DNA of 41,154 nt, from the NCBI GenBank assembly GCA_002495675.1, contig DAGH01000011.1:49908-91061 (forward strand). The letters run 5' to 3'. Positions within the stretch are counted from its first letter, which is position 1. The number at the start of each line of letters is the position of its first letter. The notes under the pieces were generated by a model. That model saw only the letters and a list, made by a program, of their open reading frames with translations, was not told the origin of the DNA and ran no database searches. The translations under genes and the position numbers were made by a program. Shown here piece after piece: positions 26,141 to 33,858 of the stretch. The stretch comes from Euryarchaeota archaeon UBA182 (GTDB lineage: Archaea; Thermoplasmatota; Poseidoniia; Poseidoniales; Thalassarchaeaceae).

Positions 26141-26359
26141 ATGCCCAAGCAACCTTTTGCATGCGGAGAATGCAATCGCATCCTCCCCGATCCAGAAAAG
26201 AAGAATGAGGTACCGCAATGCACTTCATGCCCGAATGCCCCTGTGACCACAGACTGGCAAGGATATGTGATAATACTGGACCCTAGCAGGTCCGAGGTTG
26301 CCCGCCGGCTCAACGTGACGTCTTCAGGAGCCTACGCGCTTAAGGTAAACATCAGGTGA
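26141..26359 (+). CDS. spt4: Transcription elongation factor Spt4 (RpoE'')
   Basis: 72 residues from ATG 26141. A TTG at 26135 in the same frame is rejected, because GGAG (26127-26130) is properly spaced for the ATG. The zinc ribbon ligands are in ACGEC and CTSC. The C-terminal half (GYVIILDPSRSEVARRLN...GAYALKV) is the part that pairs with the NGN domain of Spt5. The complex clamps RNA polymerase for processive elongation. Start and stop are separated from its neighbours by two and nine bases, so it is an operon member. Confidence 0.95.
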   Translation: MPKQPFACGECNRILPDPEKKNEVPQCTSCPNAPVTTDWQGYVIILDPSRSEVARRLNVTSSGAYALKVNIR

Positions 26360-26368
26360 GGTTTAGGA

Positions 26369-26674
26369 ATGGAGATACTTGAAAGAAAAGATAACCCCCT
26401 ACTGAAGAGGGTAGAGATCAAATTCGTGTGGAATCACCCCGGGGAAGGCACCCCCACTCGGAAGGATATGGTAATTGCAGCTGCAAAGTCCGAGCCAAAT
26501 GCAGACAGAAAACTCACCTACATCAAAGACGTGAGAACAGTCTTTGGAAAGGGCCGAACAGAGGGATATGCCGTCATATACGCCGACAAGGCTTCTGCCT
26601 CGATTGAACCCGATTACGTGTCTGATCGACACAAGGACCTCTTCGAGGGACCTGCGAATGGTGATGGAGAATAA
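26369..26674 (+). CDS. rps24e: Small-subunit ribosomal protein eS24
   Basis: 101 residues, of normal archaeal length. The N-terminus MEILERKDNPLLKR and the sequence TPTRKDMVIAAAK are typical, followed by IKDVRTVFGKGRTEGYAVIY. A GGTGAG ribosome-binding sequence (26355-26360) lies eight bases before the ATG and overlaps the spt4 stop. The protein binds 16S rRNA in the small subunit. Its position between spt4 and eS31 is the common archaeal arrangement. Confidence 0.96.
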   Translation: MEILERKDNPLLKRVEIKFVWNHPGEGTPTRKDMVIAAAKSEPNADRKLTYIKDVRTVFGKGRTEGYAVIYADKASASIEPDYVSDRHKDLFEGPANGDGE

Positions 26675-26688
26675 GTGGTGAGAGACTC

Positions 26689-26874
26689 ATGTCAGACGGA
26701 AAACCAAACCCGAATTCAAGGCACAGCAAATATTCTATTGAAGGGGATAAGTTGGTGAGGAAAGCTCCATTTTGCCCCAATGCTACATGTGGTGAGGGCA
26801 TTTTCCTTGCCAAGCACGAAGACAGATGGTCCTGCGGAAAGTGTGGCTACACCACCGAGGAGTTAGAGAAGTAA
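26689..26874 (+). CDS. rps27ae: Small-subunit ribosomal protein eS31 (S27Ae)
   Basis: 61 residues. The four-cysteine zinc finger is visible as CPNATC and CGKC, preceded by the basic SRHSKYSIEGDKLVRKAPF. It is the archaeal form without a fused ubiquitin. GGTGAG (26677-26682) precedes the ATG by six bases. It is the last gene of the rpoE' cluster. The final 28 bases overlap the 3' end of the convergent propeller gene. Confidence 0.96.
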   Translation: MSDGKPNPNSRHSKYSIEGDKLVRKAPFCPNATCGEGIFLAKHEDRWSCGKCGYTTEELEK

Positions 26875-27788
26875 GGCCCCCAATTCCCGAAACTTCCATC
26901 ATTGTACAGACAAAGCCCCGTCCTTAGGACCCCAAGCCCGATCTCTGTCCGAGGGAAGGTTTCGAATTCTAAGGTTTCAAAGTCAAACCTCCCATCATGC
27001 CTCCAACCTGTCCAACGCAACTCTGTTCCCACCTGACGTGCATCTAAAACGGGACCTGGGAGCCCTGTGAAGTTAAACAGAGTGTTGAAATCATGGTCAA
27101 TTAGAATCGCATGAGATCCACGTGTCATGACGAAAGTTCCTTTGGGCCCAAGAGGGATTGCCCTGTAGACAGGGTCAGTTATCTGCAGGACACCCCTGTT
27201 CAAGATGGTTCCATCTTCGCTTGACAATGACAACCATTCCCCGCCTTCAGATATGATTTGCACAAACCCGCCGCCGGCAGTGATAGTGGCGACTCCATCA
27301 AGGAAGCCAGCTGCTTGTTTCGCATCCCATTCCGGGTAGCCAAGTCTCCAATTTTCATTAACTTCAATCTCTGCACCATTTCGGGAGACGTCCATGGAAT
27401 ATATCCCAAGACCCCTGAGCGAGAATATGAAACTGTCTTGTGTGGATCCTATTGCTTCTGTAAAGCCCTCTAGTCGACGGTCCCACTTGTAAATTGAATC
27501 ATTTTTATTTTGAAGATCATCCAAGTCTCTGTTGGTTATGCCTGTTTCGGCGTTGGCCGCCCCTATGTCCAAAATTCCCAATTTGGAGCCCTTCGTGGAC
27601 ACATCCCCTGTAGATGAAACGGCCACAAAATCCCCAAAAGCAGTGCTAGACGTGATCTTGTCCTCTTTCAAATCATACTCAACAATTTCTCTTCCTTCGT
27701 CGTCGATGATTTTTATCTTATTGTCACTACAAACAACGACATTTCGCTCTGATGCGCCATGAAATCTCGATGGCGCGAAGTCGCTCAT
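26847..27788 (-). CDS. Unknown cytosolic protein, WD40/PQQ-like beta-propeller by appearance
   Basis: 313 residues from ATG 27788, with no signal peptide or membrane helix. The sequence has regularly spaced strand patterns such as NVVVCSDNKIKIID, GDFVAVSSTGDV, SFIFSLRGLGIYSMDV, GVATITAGGGFVQIISEGG and TFVMTRGSHAILID, which suggest a six- or seven-bladed propeller. I find no enzyme motif. It is convergent with the ribosomal operon (28-base overlap) and divergent from dtdA across 70 bases. Its partner is unknown; protein interaction would be the default guess for such a fold. Confidence 0.75.
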   Translation of the reverse strand: MSDFAPSRFHGASERNVVVCSDNKIKIIDDEGREIVEYDLKEDKITSSTAFGDFVAVSSTGDVSTKGSKLGILDIGAANAETGITNRDLDDLQNKNDSIYKWDRRLEGFTEAIGSTQDSFIFSLRGLGIYSMDVSRNGAEIEVNENWRLGYPEWDAKQAAGFLDGVATITAGGGFVQIISEGGEWLSLSSEDGTILNRGVLQITDPVYRAIPLGPKGTFVMTRGSHAILIDHDFNTLFNFTGLPGPVLDARQVGTELRWTGWRHDGRFDFETLEFETFPRTEIGLGVLRTGLCLYNDGSFGNWGPYFSNSSVV

Positions 27789-27830
27789 GCCCCTTCGCGA
27801 GGGTGGAGCCTGTTGAACCTGCGCTCACTA

Positions 27831-27837
27831 GATATAC
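27831..27837 (+). promoter_or_regulatory. TATA-like box of dtdA
   Basis: GATATAC is centred 25 bases before the ATG at 27859, predicting a leaderless mRNA for dtdA and the overlapping proline dehydrogenase gene. Confidence 0.5.
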
Positions 27838-27858
27838 AACCACAGCCATGATTCTACT

Positions 27859-28767
27859 ATGTCGACTTTGCTGGTTGCATCGAGAGCCGATCCTGCCTCG
27901 ATGACTTTCTATGATGCAATCACACGTCATAGGTCTTGGGTCGAGGCACGATGCCCTATTGGCGTGTTGTTAAGGTGCGCCCAAATCGACGCGTTCCTAT
28001 TGTTGATTGATGAATTGCATGTGACAGCGGATGGTCTAGACCAGGAGTTGGAACAACAGATATCCGGCGAGATAGACAACGTTGTTGTGCTTTCCAAGCA
28101 CTATTCAGCTTCAGGTAGGCCAGCGATGACGGTACATCCAATCGGCGTGACCTCGGGAGAATTAATCGGCGAGAGCGGAAAATCCGGGGGAAGATTTGGC
28201 ACTCTTGTCCCACCTCACCCAAAAATGGCGCATGTGATCAGAGCCCTGTTGTGTTTAGCAGATAATCAATCCAAGTTGGATGGATTTGACGTCACACTGG
28301 AAGCGACGCATCACGGCCCATTGCTATCTGTTCCCACGATGTACGTTGAGATAGGGTCATCACCAGCCGAGTGGACTGATCATGAATTGGCCGAAATATG
28401 GATGGACACACTGGATAGATCTCTATTTGACGCCTCTTGGCGGCCAAGCGAGAGGTGGATACTGTGTATAGGTGGAGGTCATTACGCCCCACGTCACAAA
28501 GACGTGATTAGGCGATCAGGTGAAGATGTTGGACACATATTGCCGAGCTACTCTCTTCCCTCAGAATCCGACGAGGAAAACCAAGAGAAATTCTCAGTAG
28601 TCCTTGACTCGGCAGTTGACTCTATGAGAAGTAGCAGACCGGACACGGAAATAGTCGCACATTTTGACAGAAAATCGATGAATTCATGGCAAAGAAATTG
28701 GATTTCCACTAAGCTTTCTGATTATGGAATACGGGTTCTTCGAGGAAATCAAATTATGGAAAAATGA
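27859..28767 (+). CDS. dtdA: Archaeal D-aminoacyl-tRNA deacylase (Dtd2)
   Basis: 302 residues, slightly longer than the usual 270-280. It removes D-amino acids wrongly loaded on tRNA, and is the archaeal/plant type unrelated to bacterial Dtd. Diagnostic segments are VVLSKHYSASGRPAMTVHPIG, VTLEATHHGP, VPTMYVEIGSS and CIGGGHYAPRHKD, the last two of which hold the likely active-site histidines. The stop overlaps the start of the proline dehydrogenase gene (ATGA), which implies coupled translation. Confidence 0.95.
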   Translation: MSTLLVASRADPASMTFYDAITRHRSWVEARCPIGVLLRCAQIDAFLLLIDELHVTADGLDQELEQQISGEIDNVVVLSKHYSASGRPAMTVHPIGVTSGELIGESGKSGGRFGTLVPPHPKMAHVIRALLCLADNQSKLDGFDVTLEATHHGPLLSVPTMYVEIGSSPAEWTDHELAEIWMDTLDRSLFDASWRPSERWILCIGGGHYAPRHKDVIRRSGEDVGHILPSYSLPSESDEENQEKFSVVLDSAVDSMRSSRPDTEIVAHFDRKSMNSWQRNWISTKLSDYGIRVLRGNQIMEK

Positions 28768-29777
28768 GAAATCGTCAAGTGCCGAATTCTCCTGTCCTAC
28801 TCATGAACCTGATTGGCCGGGTGATCATGGCATTCATGCCAATCACCCCTAAAGCACTCGTGAGATTCTTCTCGAGAAGGTATGTTGCAGGCACTGAGTT
28901 GCACCATGCCATCAAGGTCATGGAAGACATGGCAGACGAAAAAACGTCCTTCACGGTCGATGTCCTTGGTGAGGACATCACCTCGATCGAGGAAACCAGA
29001 CGGTTTGTGACTGAGTATCAAGATTTAATCAAGGCTATATCCACCTCAAACATAGATGCACACATCTCCTTGAAACCAACTGCGTTTGGCTTGGATATTG
29101 ACTACGATTATGCCTTGTCAACAGTCTCAGACTTGGCAAAGTTGGCGAGTAGTTTTGACATATTCGTCAGGCTGGACATGGAGGACAGCAATCACACAGA
29201 ATCAACTTTGAGGATGACAGAGGATTTGCATAAAATGGGACACAGAAATACCGGTGTGGTCCTCCAAGGTAGGTTGTTTAGGACAATGGGTGACCTGGAG
29301 AGGCTTTCTGTTTCACTGGGCCCAGATGCCGATGTTCGCATATGCAAAGGAATCTACTTAGAACACCCAGACATAGCCTACACTGGGTATCATGACATAG
29401 TCCGAGCAACTTCAGCCGCAGTCTCCAAGGCATTGGACCTTGGAATGTATGTTGGTGTCGCTTCTCATGACCACCCAGTGATAAATTCGGCAATCAAATC
29501 GCTTGATGAGAGAGACTTTGAATTTCCGGGGCAAGATCCCAGAGAGCCCGCACCAACAAAGCGGAAAGGAAAAGGCAACGGATATGAATTCCAGTTTCTT
29601 CTAGGTGTCAGAGGCGACGTCAGGAGACGACTTGCTTCTGAGGGACACCTCACAAGAGTATACTTGCCCTATGGGGAGCAATGGTATGAATACAGCATGA
29701 GGAGACTCCGAGAAAATCCAGGTGTCGCATGGCATGTTGCAAAGTCCGTGCTCTTCCCTTGGACGAACAGAAGGTAG
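28764..29777 (+). CDS. Proline dehydrogenase (FAD, PRODH/PutB type)
   Basis: 337 residues, the size of monofunctional proline dehydrogenases. It oxidises proline to pyrroline-5-carboxylate with FAD, feeding electrons to the respiratory chain. TIM-barrel motifs are in order: HISLKPTAFGL, VRLDMEDS, VRICKGIYLEHP, GVASHDHPVI, EFQFLLGVR and VYLPYGEQWYEYSMRRLRENP. The usual VKGAY and THN motifs appear in slightly altered form (CKGIY, SHD). It overlaps dtdA by four bases. The pyrroline-5-carboxylate dehydrogenase needed to reach glutamate is not in this window; glutamate dehydrogenase is about 11 kb away. Confidence 0.94.
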   Translation: MRNRQVPNSPVLLMNLIGRVIMAFMPITPKALVRFFSRRYVAGTELHHAIKVMEDMADEKTSFTVDVLGEDITSIEETRRFVTEYQDLIKAISTSNIDAHISLKPTAFGLDIDYDYALSTVSDLAKLASSFDIFVRLDMEDSNHTESTLRMTEDLHKMGHRNTGVVLQGRLFRTMGDLERLSVSLGPDADVRICKGIYLEHPDIAYTGYHDIVRATSAAVSKALDLGMYVGVASHDHPVINSAIKSLDERDFEFPGQDPREPAPTKRKGKGNGYEFQFLLGVRGDVRRRLASEGHLTRVYLPYGEQWYEYSMRRLRENPGVAWHVAKSVLFPWTNRR

Positions 29778-29779
29778 TT

Positions 29780-30370
29780 TTACTCGGGGTGCAGGTAGAT
29801 TCTCCTGATCTGCTCTGCCACCCTCCGTCCTCCTAATGTCCGTCCCTTTCCAGTGTGAATCGCCCTTATCCTCCAAATCCCGCCATCTACCTCGATCAAG
29901 CTCTCGCAAGAAAAGATTTCATCTGGAGCACATTCGATGGACGAAGATCGGCTCGACTCACCGTCGGTTAATGTCAGTGGTATGATGACTCTGTCAACCC
30001 TAGCGGCCCAAGCCCTTTTGATTAAATCCGCACTAAGGGAATTCTTACTTCTTCCAACATCATCCTCGATGCGGGTAATTTCCCAATGAGATTCTGAGTG
30101 TTCGAATCTGTCTCCTACACTTATCCTCTCATCATGATCGGACTCTACTTTCTGGAAGGTTGACTTGTCGCCATCAGAGAGGGTGATGGGGATTTCCACG
30201 ATTTTTCCCTGGCGGACCTTTTCTGACCGAACTAGCCTGCAATCCACGCACCTCAGAAGTAAATCTGTTCCACTTGCAAGCTCCTTTTGTTTCAGTATTT
30301 CATGAGCCGTGACTTCTTCGCAGCCATCGCAAAAGATCTCATAGTTGCCGAACCCTTCTTCACCGACCAT
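29780..30370 (-). CDS. HVO_0476-family zinc-ribbon protein
   Basis: 196 residues. The N-terminal zinc ribbon has CDGC and, about 25 residues on, CVDC. Two further parts, VEIPITLSDGD...SVGDRFEHSESHWEITRIE and VIIPLTLTDGE...SLIEVDGGIWRIRAIHT, look like two copies of one beta module: PxTL(S/T)DG, then a WxIxxI strand. This is the arrangement of the archaeal HVO_0476 family, whose function is not established. The gene ends two bases past the proline dehydrogenase stop in convergent orientation and is divergent from the methyltransferase-like gene across 79 bases. Confidence 0.85.
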   Translation of the reverse strand: MVGEEGFGNYEIFCDGCEEVTAHEILKQKELASGTDLLLRCVDCRLVRSEKVRQGKIVEIPITLSDGDKSTFQKVESDHDERISVGDRFEHSESHWEITRIEDDVGRSKNSLSADLIKRAWAARVDRVIIPLTLTDGESSRSSSIECAPDEIFSCESLIEVDGGIWRIRAIHTGKGRTLGGRRVAEQIRRIYLHPE

Positions 30371-30421
30371 GATAATGGCTGCGAGGAGGGGGCATTTTTC
30401 AAACCGATGGAAAGGGATTGT

Positions 30422-30429
30422 TGATATCT
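30422..30429 (+). promoter_or_regulatory. TATA-like box of the methyltransferase-like gene
   Basis: TGATATCT is centred about 25 bases before ATG 30450, consistent with a leaderless transcript. Confidence 0.4.
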
Positions 30430-30449
30430 AACACTAAGAATCACATTCC

Positions 30450-31220
30450 ATGGCAGGCGGTGGCGGAATACTGCCCATGAGGGACGATGCAGATGTCCTC
30501 GCAGAATTGGTCAAAAAAAATGAGAATTTCAATGAAAATGAGCCGCAGGTCGCTGCGAATATCGGCCAACAAATGTTCCACATGGACCTCCCAATACTTC
30601 CAAGGGGAGTTAGAGCGAGGATTCGAGATATATCCATCAGGGTGAGGCCAGAAAATGCCGTGTTGGTTGGAGGAGGAATCGGCCACCTCGCTGCTTGGTT
30701 ACTGGATGCATGGGCTGCGGGCGATGAAAAACCCCCTACGTCATTTAGGATAATCGAAGAGGGAGGTAAGTTCGGCGTGATTCTCGATAGACTCATCAGA
30801 AGGTATGATTCGAGCTCATGGGCCACAGTTGTTGGCACCCCATGGAATGAGTTGGTTGCCGAGACTTCCGCTTGGAATGCTGCATCAGCATCCATAGAGA
30901 GCGCCTCCATCAACAAGGCACCCTTGCCATCACCGACTGGCCTGATTGTGATTGATGTCCCAGAGACGGAGAGGCCTTCCAGTCTCAGGGCTGCCCTGGA
31001 AATAATTGATAGAGACGGCGTGATAATCATACTGGAGCCGGAGGTGCCGACAGGTGACGTTGGGGAATTTCCACCGGGTAGGCCGACGACCCCCGCTCAA
31101 GAGAGGGTAGACGCATTCAACGATTGGATGCGGGTAGTTCGAGAAGCCGGCGATCGGGGATTCAAATCTGCTTTCGTTGAACTGTCGGGGGCAACCCTGG
31201 TAGTGATGATCGGCTCATGA
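30450..31220 (+). CDS. Class I SAM-dependent methyltransferase-like protein
   Basis: 256 residues. After a helical N-terminal part, the segment NAVLVGGGIGHLAAWLLD (about 70-88) matches the glycine-rich SAM-binding motif I, and FRIIEEGGKFGVILDRL gives the acidic end of strand two. GLIVIDVPE and VIIILEPE could be strands four and five, and AFVELSGATLVVMIGS makes the terminal hairpin of a Rossmann-type methyltransferase. The substrate is unknown and no partner gene is evident. The acidic residue of motif I is replaced by glycine-rich sequence, so activity is not certain. Its last 124 bases overlap the convergent protease gene. Confidence 0.65.
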   Translation: MAGGGGILPMRDDADVLAELVKKNENFNENEPQVAANIGQQMFHMDLPILPRGVRARIRDISIRVRPENAVLVGGGIGHLAAWLLDAWAAGDEKPPTSFRIIEEGGKFGVILDRLIRRYDSSSWATVVGTPWNELVAETSAWNAASASIESASINKAPLPSPTGLIVIDVPETERPSSLRAALEIIDRDGVIIILEPEVPTGDVGEFPPGRPTTPAQERVDAFNDWMRVVREAGDRGFKSAFVELSGATLVVMIGS

Positions 31221-32407
31221 CCCGGCTCCTTAGCTTCAATATGCGCCCTGACATCGGCAGTTGACACCTCTCCACCGACTAGTCCCGGAGCGTTGAGGAT
31301 GCCGTAGCCAAATCGGTCATCGTGCCCCATTTGACCTTCATTGGGTATCGAGTTATCCGCGATCCTCTGTTTGACTTCCTCGATGTAGTTCCTATCCCCG
31401 GACCTAGCCAGGTGCGGCTCGTTCTGGATCGCTAGGGCAATGACGCCCGAGACCCATGCAGTTGCGGCTGAGGTACCACTAGAATACCCATACCAACTAC
31501 CTGCATTGGATAGTAGGATCGGAACTTCCGATGCAGGTGCAATTAATTCTGGCTTCCTATCCGGATCTTGGCGTGGCAAGATAGGATTTGGCCACAACCT
31601 TCCGTTGTTGTCGCCCCTCGAACTACCAGACCATACATCTCCATTCCTGTTGACGCCACCCACGCAAATAACATCGGACACAGATCCGGGAGAGGCAACA
31701 TCACCATCGTCGTTTGTGCCATCGTTACCAGCAGCAGCGACGACGAAAACGCCCTCGTCGAGGGCATCTTGAACCGAAGACTCTAGCACGTCCAAGGTAA
31801 GCCCGGCTAGGCCAGGGCCTTGGTCCCCGCCGAGGCTAAGCGAGATAATATCCGCACCACTCTCAACACACCAATCAACAGCTTGCGCGATCCCCTCATC
31901 AGTACCGGCCCCACTCTCGTCAATCCCCTTCGCCACGAGTAGGTCGGATCCCGTCGAGATACCTCCAATGCCCTCTCTAGCAGAAATAATTCCCACCATC
32001 GCAGTACCATGCCCCTGATCGTCATAGGGGGTTGATTCTCCATTTACTGCGTCAAACCATGCAGTAATTTCGACATTATCGAGACCGGGATGATCTAAGT
32101 CTATACCGGAGTCAACCACGCAGATCGTCACACCAGTTCCATCCAAATTAGAGGGAATGTCGTTCATACCAGTCATCCTTTCATAGTCCTCCTGCCATGC
32201 GATTAAGGTTGAGGGTGGCCCCCCAAAAATGATATTTTCATCACTCAGTAGCCACAGGGCCAGAATTGAGATCGAAAGGGCTGTGATGAGCGTTGAGATG
32301 GCAGTGATGAGATAGGGGAAAGCAGACGACGCCTTCGGCTCTGTGAATGACCCCTCCAATGGGCTGATGTCTTCCAGGTTGCTTTGGCGAAGATCATTCT
32401 GAACCAA
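31097..32407 (-). CDS. Membrane-tethered subtilisin-like serine protease (S8)
   Basis: 436 residues. An N-terminal cytoplasmic stretch (about 30 residues) is followed by a single helix at about 32-54 (LITAISTLITALSISILALWLL); no Lipobox or cleavage site is apparent, so it is probably a signal anchor. The S8 domain carries D99 (VVDSGID), H133 (GHGTAM), N228 (AAAGNDG) and S313 (GTSAATA), a full triad plus the oxyanion asparagine. I see no separate inhibitor-type propeptide: only about 35 residues separate the helix from the catalytic domain. The last 40-45 residues are polar and probably disordered; they are encoded in the overlap with the methyltransferase-like gene. Upstream, 21 bases away, lies the zinc-ribbon membrane protein gene. 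Extracellular protein degradation is the likely role. Confidence 0.93.
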   Translation of the reverse strand: MVQNDLRQSNLEDISPLEGSFTEPKASSAFPYLITAISTLITALSISILALWLLSDENIIFGGPPSTLIAWQEDYERMTGMNDIPSNLDGTGVTICVVDSGIDLDHPGLDNVEITAWFDAVNGESTPYDDQGHGTAMVGIISAREGIGGISTGSDLLVAKGIDESGAGTDEGIAQAVDWCVESGADIISLSLGGDQGPGLAGLTLDVLESSVQDALDEGVFVVAAAGNDGTNDDGDVASPGSVSDVICVGGVNRNGDVWSGSSRGDNNGRLWPNPILPRQDPDRKPELIAPASEVPILLSNAGSWYGYSSGTSAATAWVSGVIALAIQNEPHLARSGDRNYIEEVKQRIADNSIPNEGQMGHDDRFGYGILNAPGLVGGEVSTADVRAHIEAKEPGHEPIITTRVAPDSSTKADLNPRSPASRTTRIQSLNASTLS

Positions 32408-32428
32408 AAAATCACACCCTGAATTGCC

Positions 32429-33610
32429 TTACCACAACTCTCCTTGCGAAAAGAAGTGGGCTCTGACATGGGTCCTTGCCCCACATGAGCCACATGATAG
32501 GTGATCTTCCAAGGGACCTTGGCACTCCGGACATTCTGTCCCAGCCTCCCCTCTGCCTCCACAATCATCCTTTGTGCAGAGCAAAGTAATTTTGCCGTTC
32601 TCATCCATCGATGCAGCGCTGGAAACACCACAATCTGGACATTTCCCCACTTCATGCACTCGCTCGTTAGAATCCTGGCCTTCTGACAATAGTCTGGACA
32701 ACCTAGATTGAATGCCCCCACTGGAGTCTCCCATCATGAATTGTGGGTACCAGGATAAGTGCATGAGGAAAAAGAAGGCTATTGCACCACTAGCAATATG
32801 AAGGAAAACAAGCCCTCCTAGATCGGCTCCGATCGGGGGCGGCCTTGCTATAGAATGGGAGCCTGCCCATGAACTCAGGTTCAGGAAGACGAGCCAAAGC
32901 ACTAGAGATACGTTCCACAACAATAGGCTATGATCCTCCTTGGCGCTCCTCATCTTTCTTGGATCAGGGTGCATGTGCATCACTTCGACATGGAAATCCC
33001 TTGTCTCCATGACTGACCTGCGGACGACTCCTAGTGCTATGAACAACATGATGAAGTTGGATACTAAAAGACCAACCCAGTCACTAGGCTCTGAGCCAAT
33101 TGGGAAATAGGGGTCGCTCGCATGGCTAGCTATGTGGCCGTATTCTACCGCCAATATCCCGAAAATCAAGTAGAGTAGGTTCTCCCGCATGAGCGGGAAT
33201 ATGGAGATTAACAAAACATACGCCGACACAGAAATAAAAAGTGAAAGGAAGGAGAGAATCAAGGCTCCTCCAGATACTCGCAGGAAACCGCTTTCAGAAC
33301 CAAAAACCCCTCCCCTATTGTAGTCCCCGCCCCCGGAGAGCTCACCACTTCCAAGGTCCCAAGAACCCAATAGCAGTGCTGTGAAGGCAAGAATCATTGG
33401 GGCTAAGTGTGTAAAATCCAAGGTCGCCTTCGCTGCCCTCCAGTTGAATACAACCTGCCTAAGAGTGGCATCGACGAGTGAAAGGGCAGGGATTTTTGAT
33501 GCAAAATCAGTCGGGAATGGTATGTCTGTTAGCCTGGCTATGGGATCCATAGCCCTCCCGGTTTCTTCAGGAGTAACTCCAGTCGAGAGGACCTCCCCAC
33601 CGTCTCCCAT
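32429..33610 (-). CDS. Six-helix membrane protein with C-terminal zinc ribbons
   Basis: 393 residues. Roughly six hydrophobic helices are seen: about 64-86, 110-138, 140-160, 175-196, 230-252 and 266-292. After an HLSWYPQFMM end, the C-terminal 100 residues are soluble and contain paired cysteines: CPDC ... CTKDDC and CPEC ... CGSC. These can form two zinc ribbons. A histidine-rich stretch (HVEVMHMHPDP) lies between helices four and five. I do not recognise the family. The gene is immediately upstream of the tethered S8 protease, in the same direction with a 21-base gap, so an operon is likely. It could assist or regulate the protease at the membrane, but this is inference. Confidence 0.8.
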   Translation of the reverse strand: MGDGGEVLSTGVTPEETGRAMDPIARLTDIPFPTDFASKIPALSLVDATLRQVVFNWRAAKATLDFTHLAPMILAFTALLLGSWDLGSGELSGGGDYNRGGVFGSESGFLRVSGGALILSFLSLFISVSAYVLLISIFPLMRENLLYLIFGILAVEYGHIASHASDPYFPIGSEPSDWVGLLVSNFIMLFIALGVVRRSVMETRDFHVEVMHMHPDPRKMRSAKEDHSLLLWNVSLVLWLVFLNLSSWAGSHSIARPPPIGADLGGLVFLHIASGAIAFFFLMHLSWYPQFMMGDSSGGIQSRLSRLLSEGQDSNERVHEVGKCPDCGVSSAASMDENGKITLLCTKDDCGGRGEAGTECPECQGPLEDHLSCGSCGARTHVRAHFFSQGELW

Positions 33611-33675
33611 GCATCGCTAGGAGTCGTATGACCATTTGGAAATATTGTATCCCTGTGTCCACGAGTGGTACGTTT

Positions 33676-33761
33676 TGGCGCCGAGACGGAGATTTGAACT
33701 CCGGAGGGAAAATCCCACATGATTTCCAGTCATGCGCAATACCAGGCTATGCGACCTCGGC
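33676..33761 (-). tRNA. tRNA-Ser (anticodon GGA), CCA encoded
   Basis: The minus strand gives acceptor GCCGAGG paired with TCTCGGC (one G-T pair), discriminator G and encoded CCA. The anticodon stem CATGA/TCATG encloses loop CTGGAAA with anticodon GGA. A long variable arm and T arm CCGGAGTTCAAATCTCCG-like follow. The long variable arm and G discriminator are diagnostic for serine. Confidence 0.96.
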
Positions 33762-33781
33762 TGTGCCACGCCGAGTTGGCG

Positions 33782-33814
33782 ATGAGGTTTGAGTCTGTTG
33801 ATGATTAACCTCAT
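33782..33814. repeat. 8-bp inverted repeat between divergent tRNA genes
   Basis: ATGAGGTT (33782-33789) and AACCTCAT (33807-33814) are exact reverse complements with a 17-base spacer. They lie between the 5' ends of tRNA-Ser (minus) and tRNA-Thr (plus), in the shared promoter region. The symmetry may be a regulatory site or chance. Confidence 0.4.
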
Positions 33815-33827
33815 GTTTACGCAGCGA

Positions 33828-33833
33828 TTAAAT
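33828..33833 (+). promoter_or_regulatory. TATA-like box of tRNA-Thr
   Basis: TTAAAT within GATTAAATC lies 26-31 bases before the first base of tRNA-Thr (33859), the standard archaeal box A position. Confidence 0.55.
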
Positions 33834-33858
33834 CAAGCACATGGGCCCCCGAACTACC

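Noticed and set aside
30434..31030. Minus-strand frame of 198 codons opposite the methyltransferase-like gene
   Set aside because: Serine-rich without motifs, while the plus frame has a SAM-binding motif, a TATA-like box and a sensible start.
32245..32721. Minus-strand frame of 158 codons spanning the junction of the protease and zinc-ribbon genes
   Set aside because: Overlaps two well-supported genes in another frame on the same strand.
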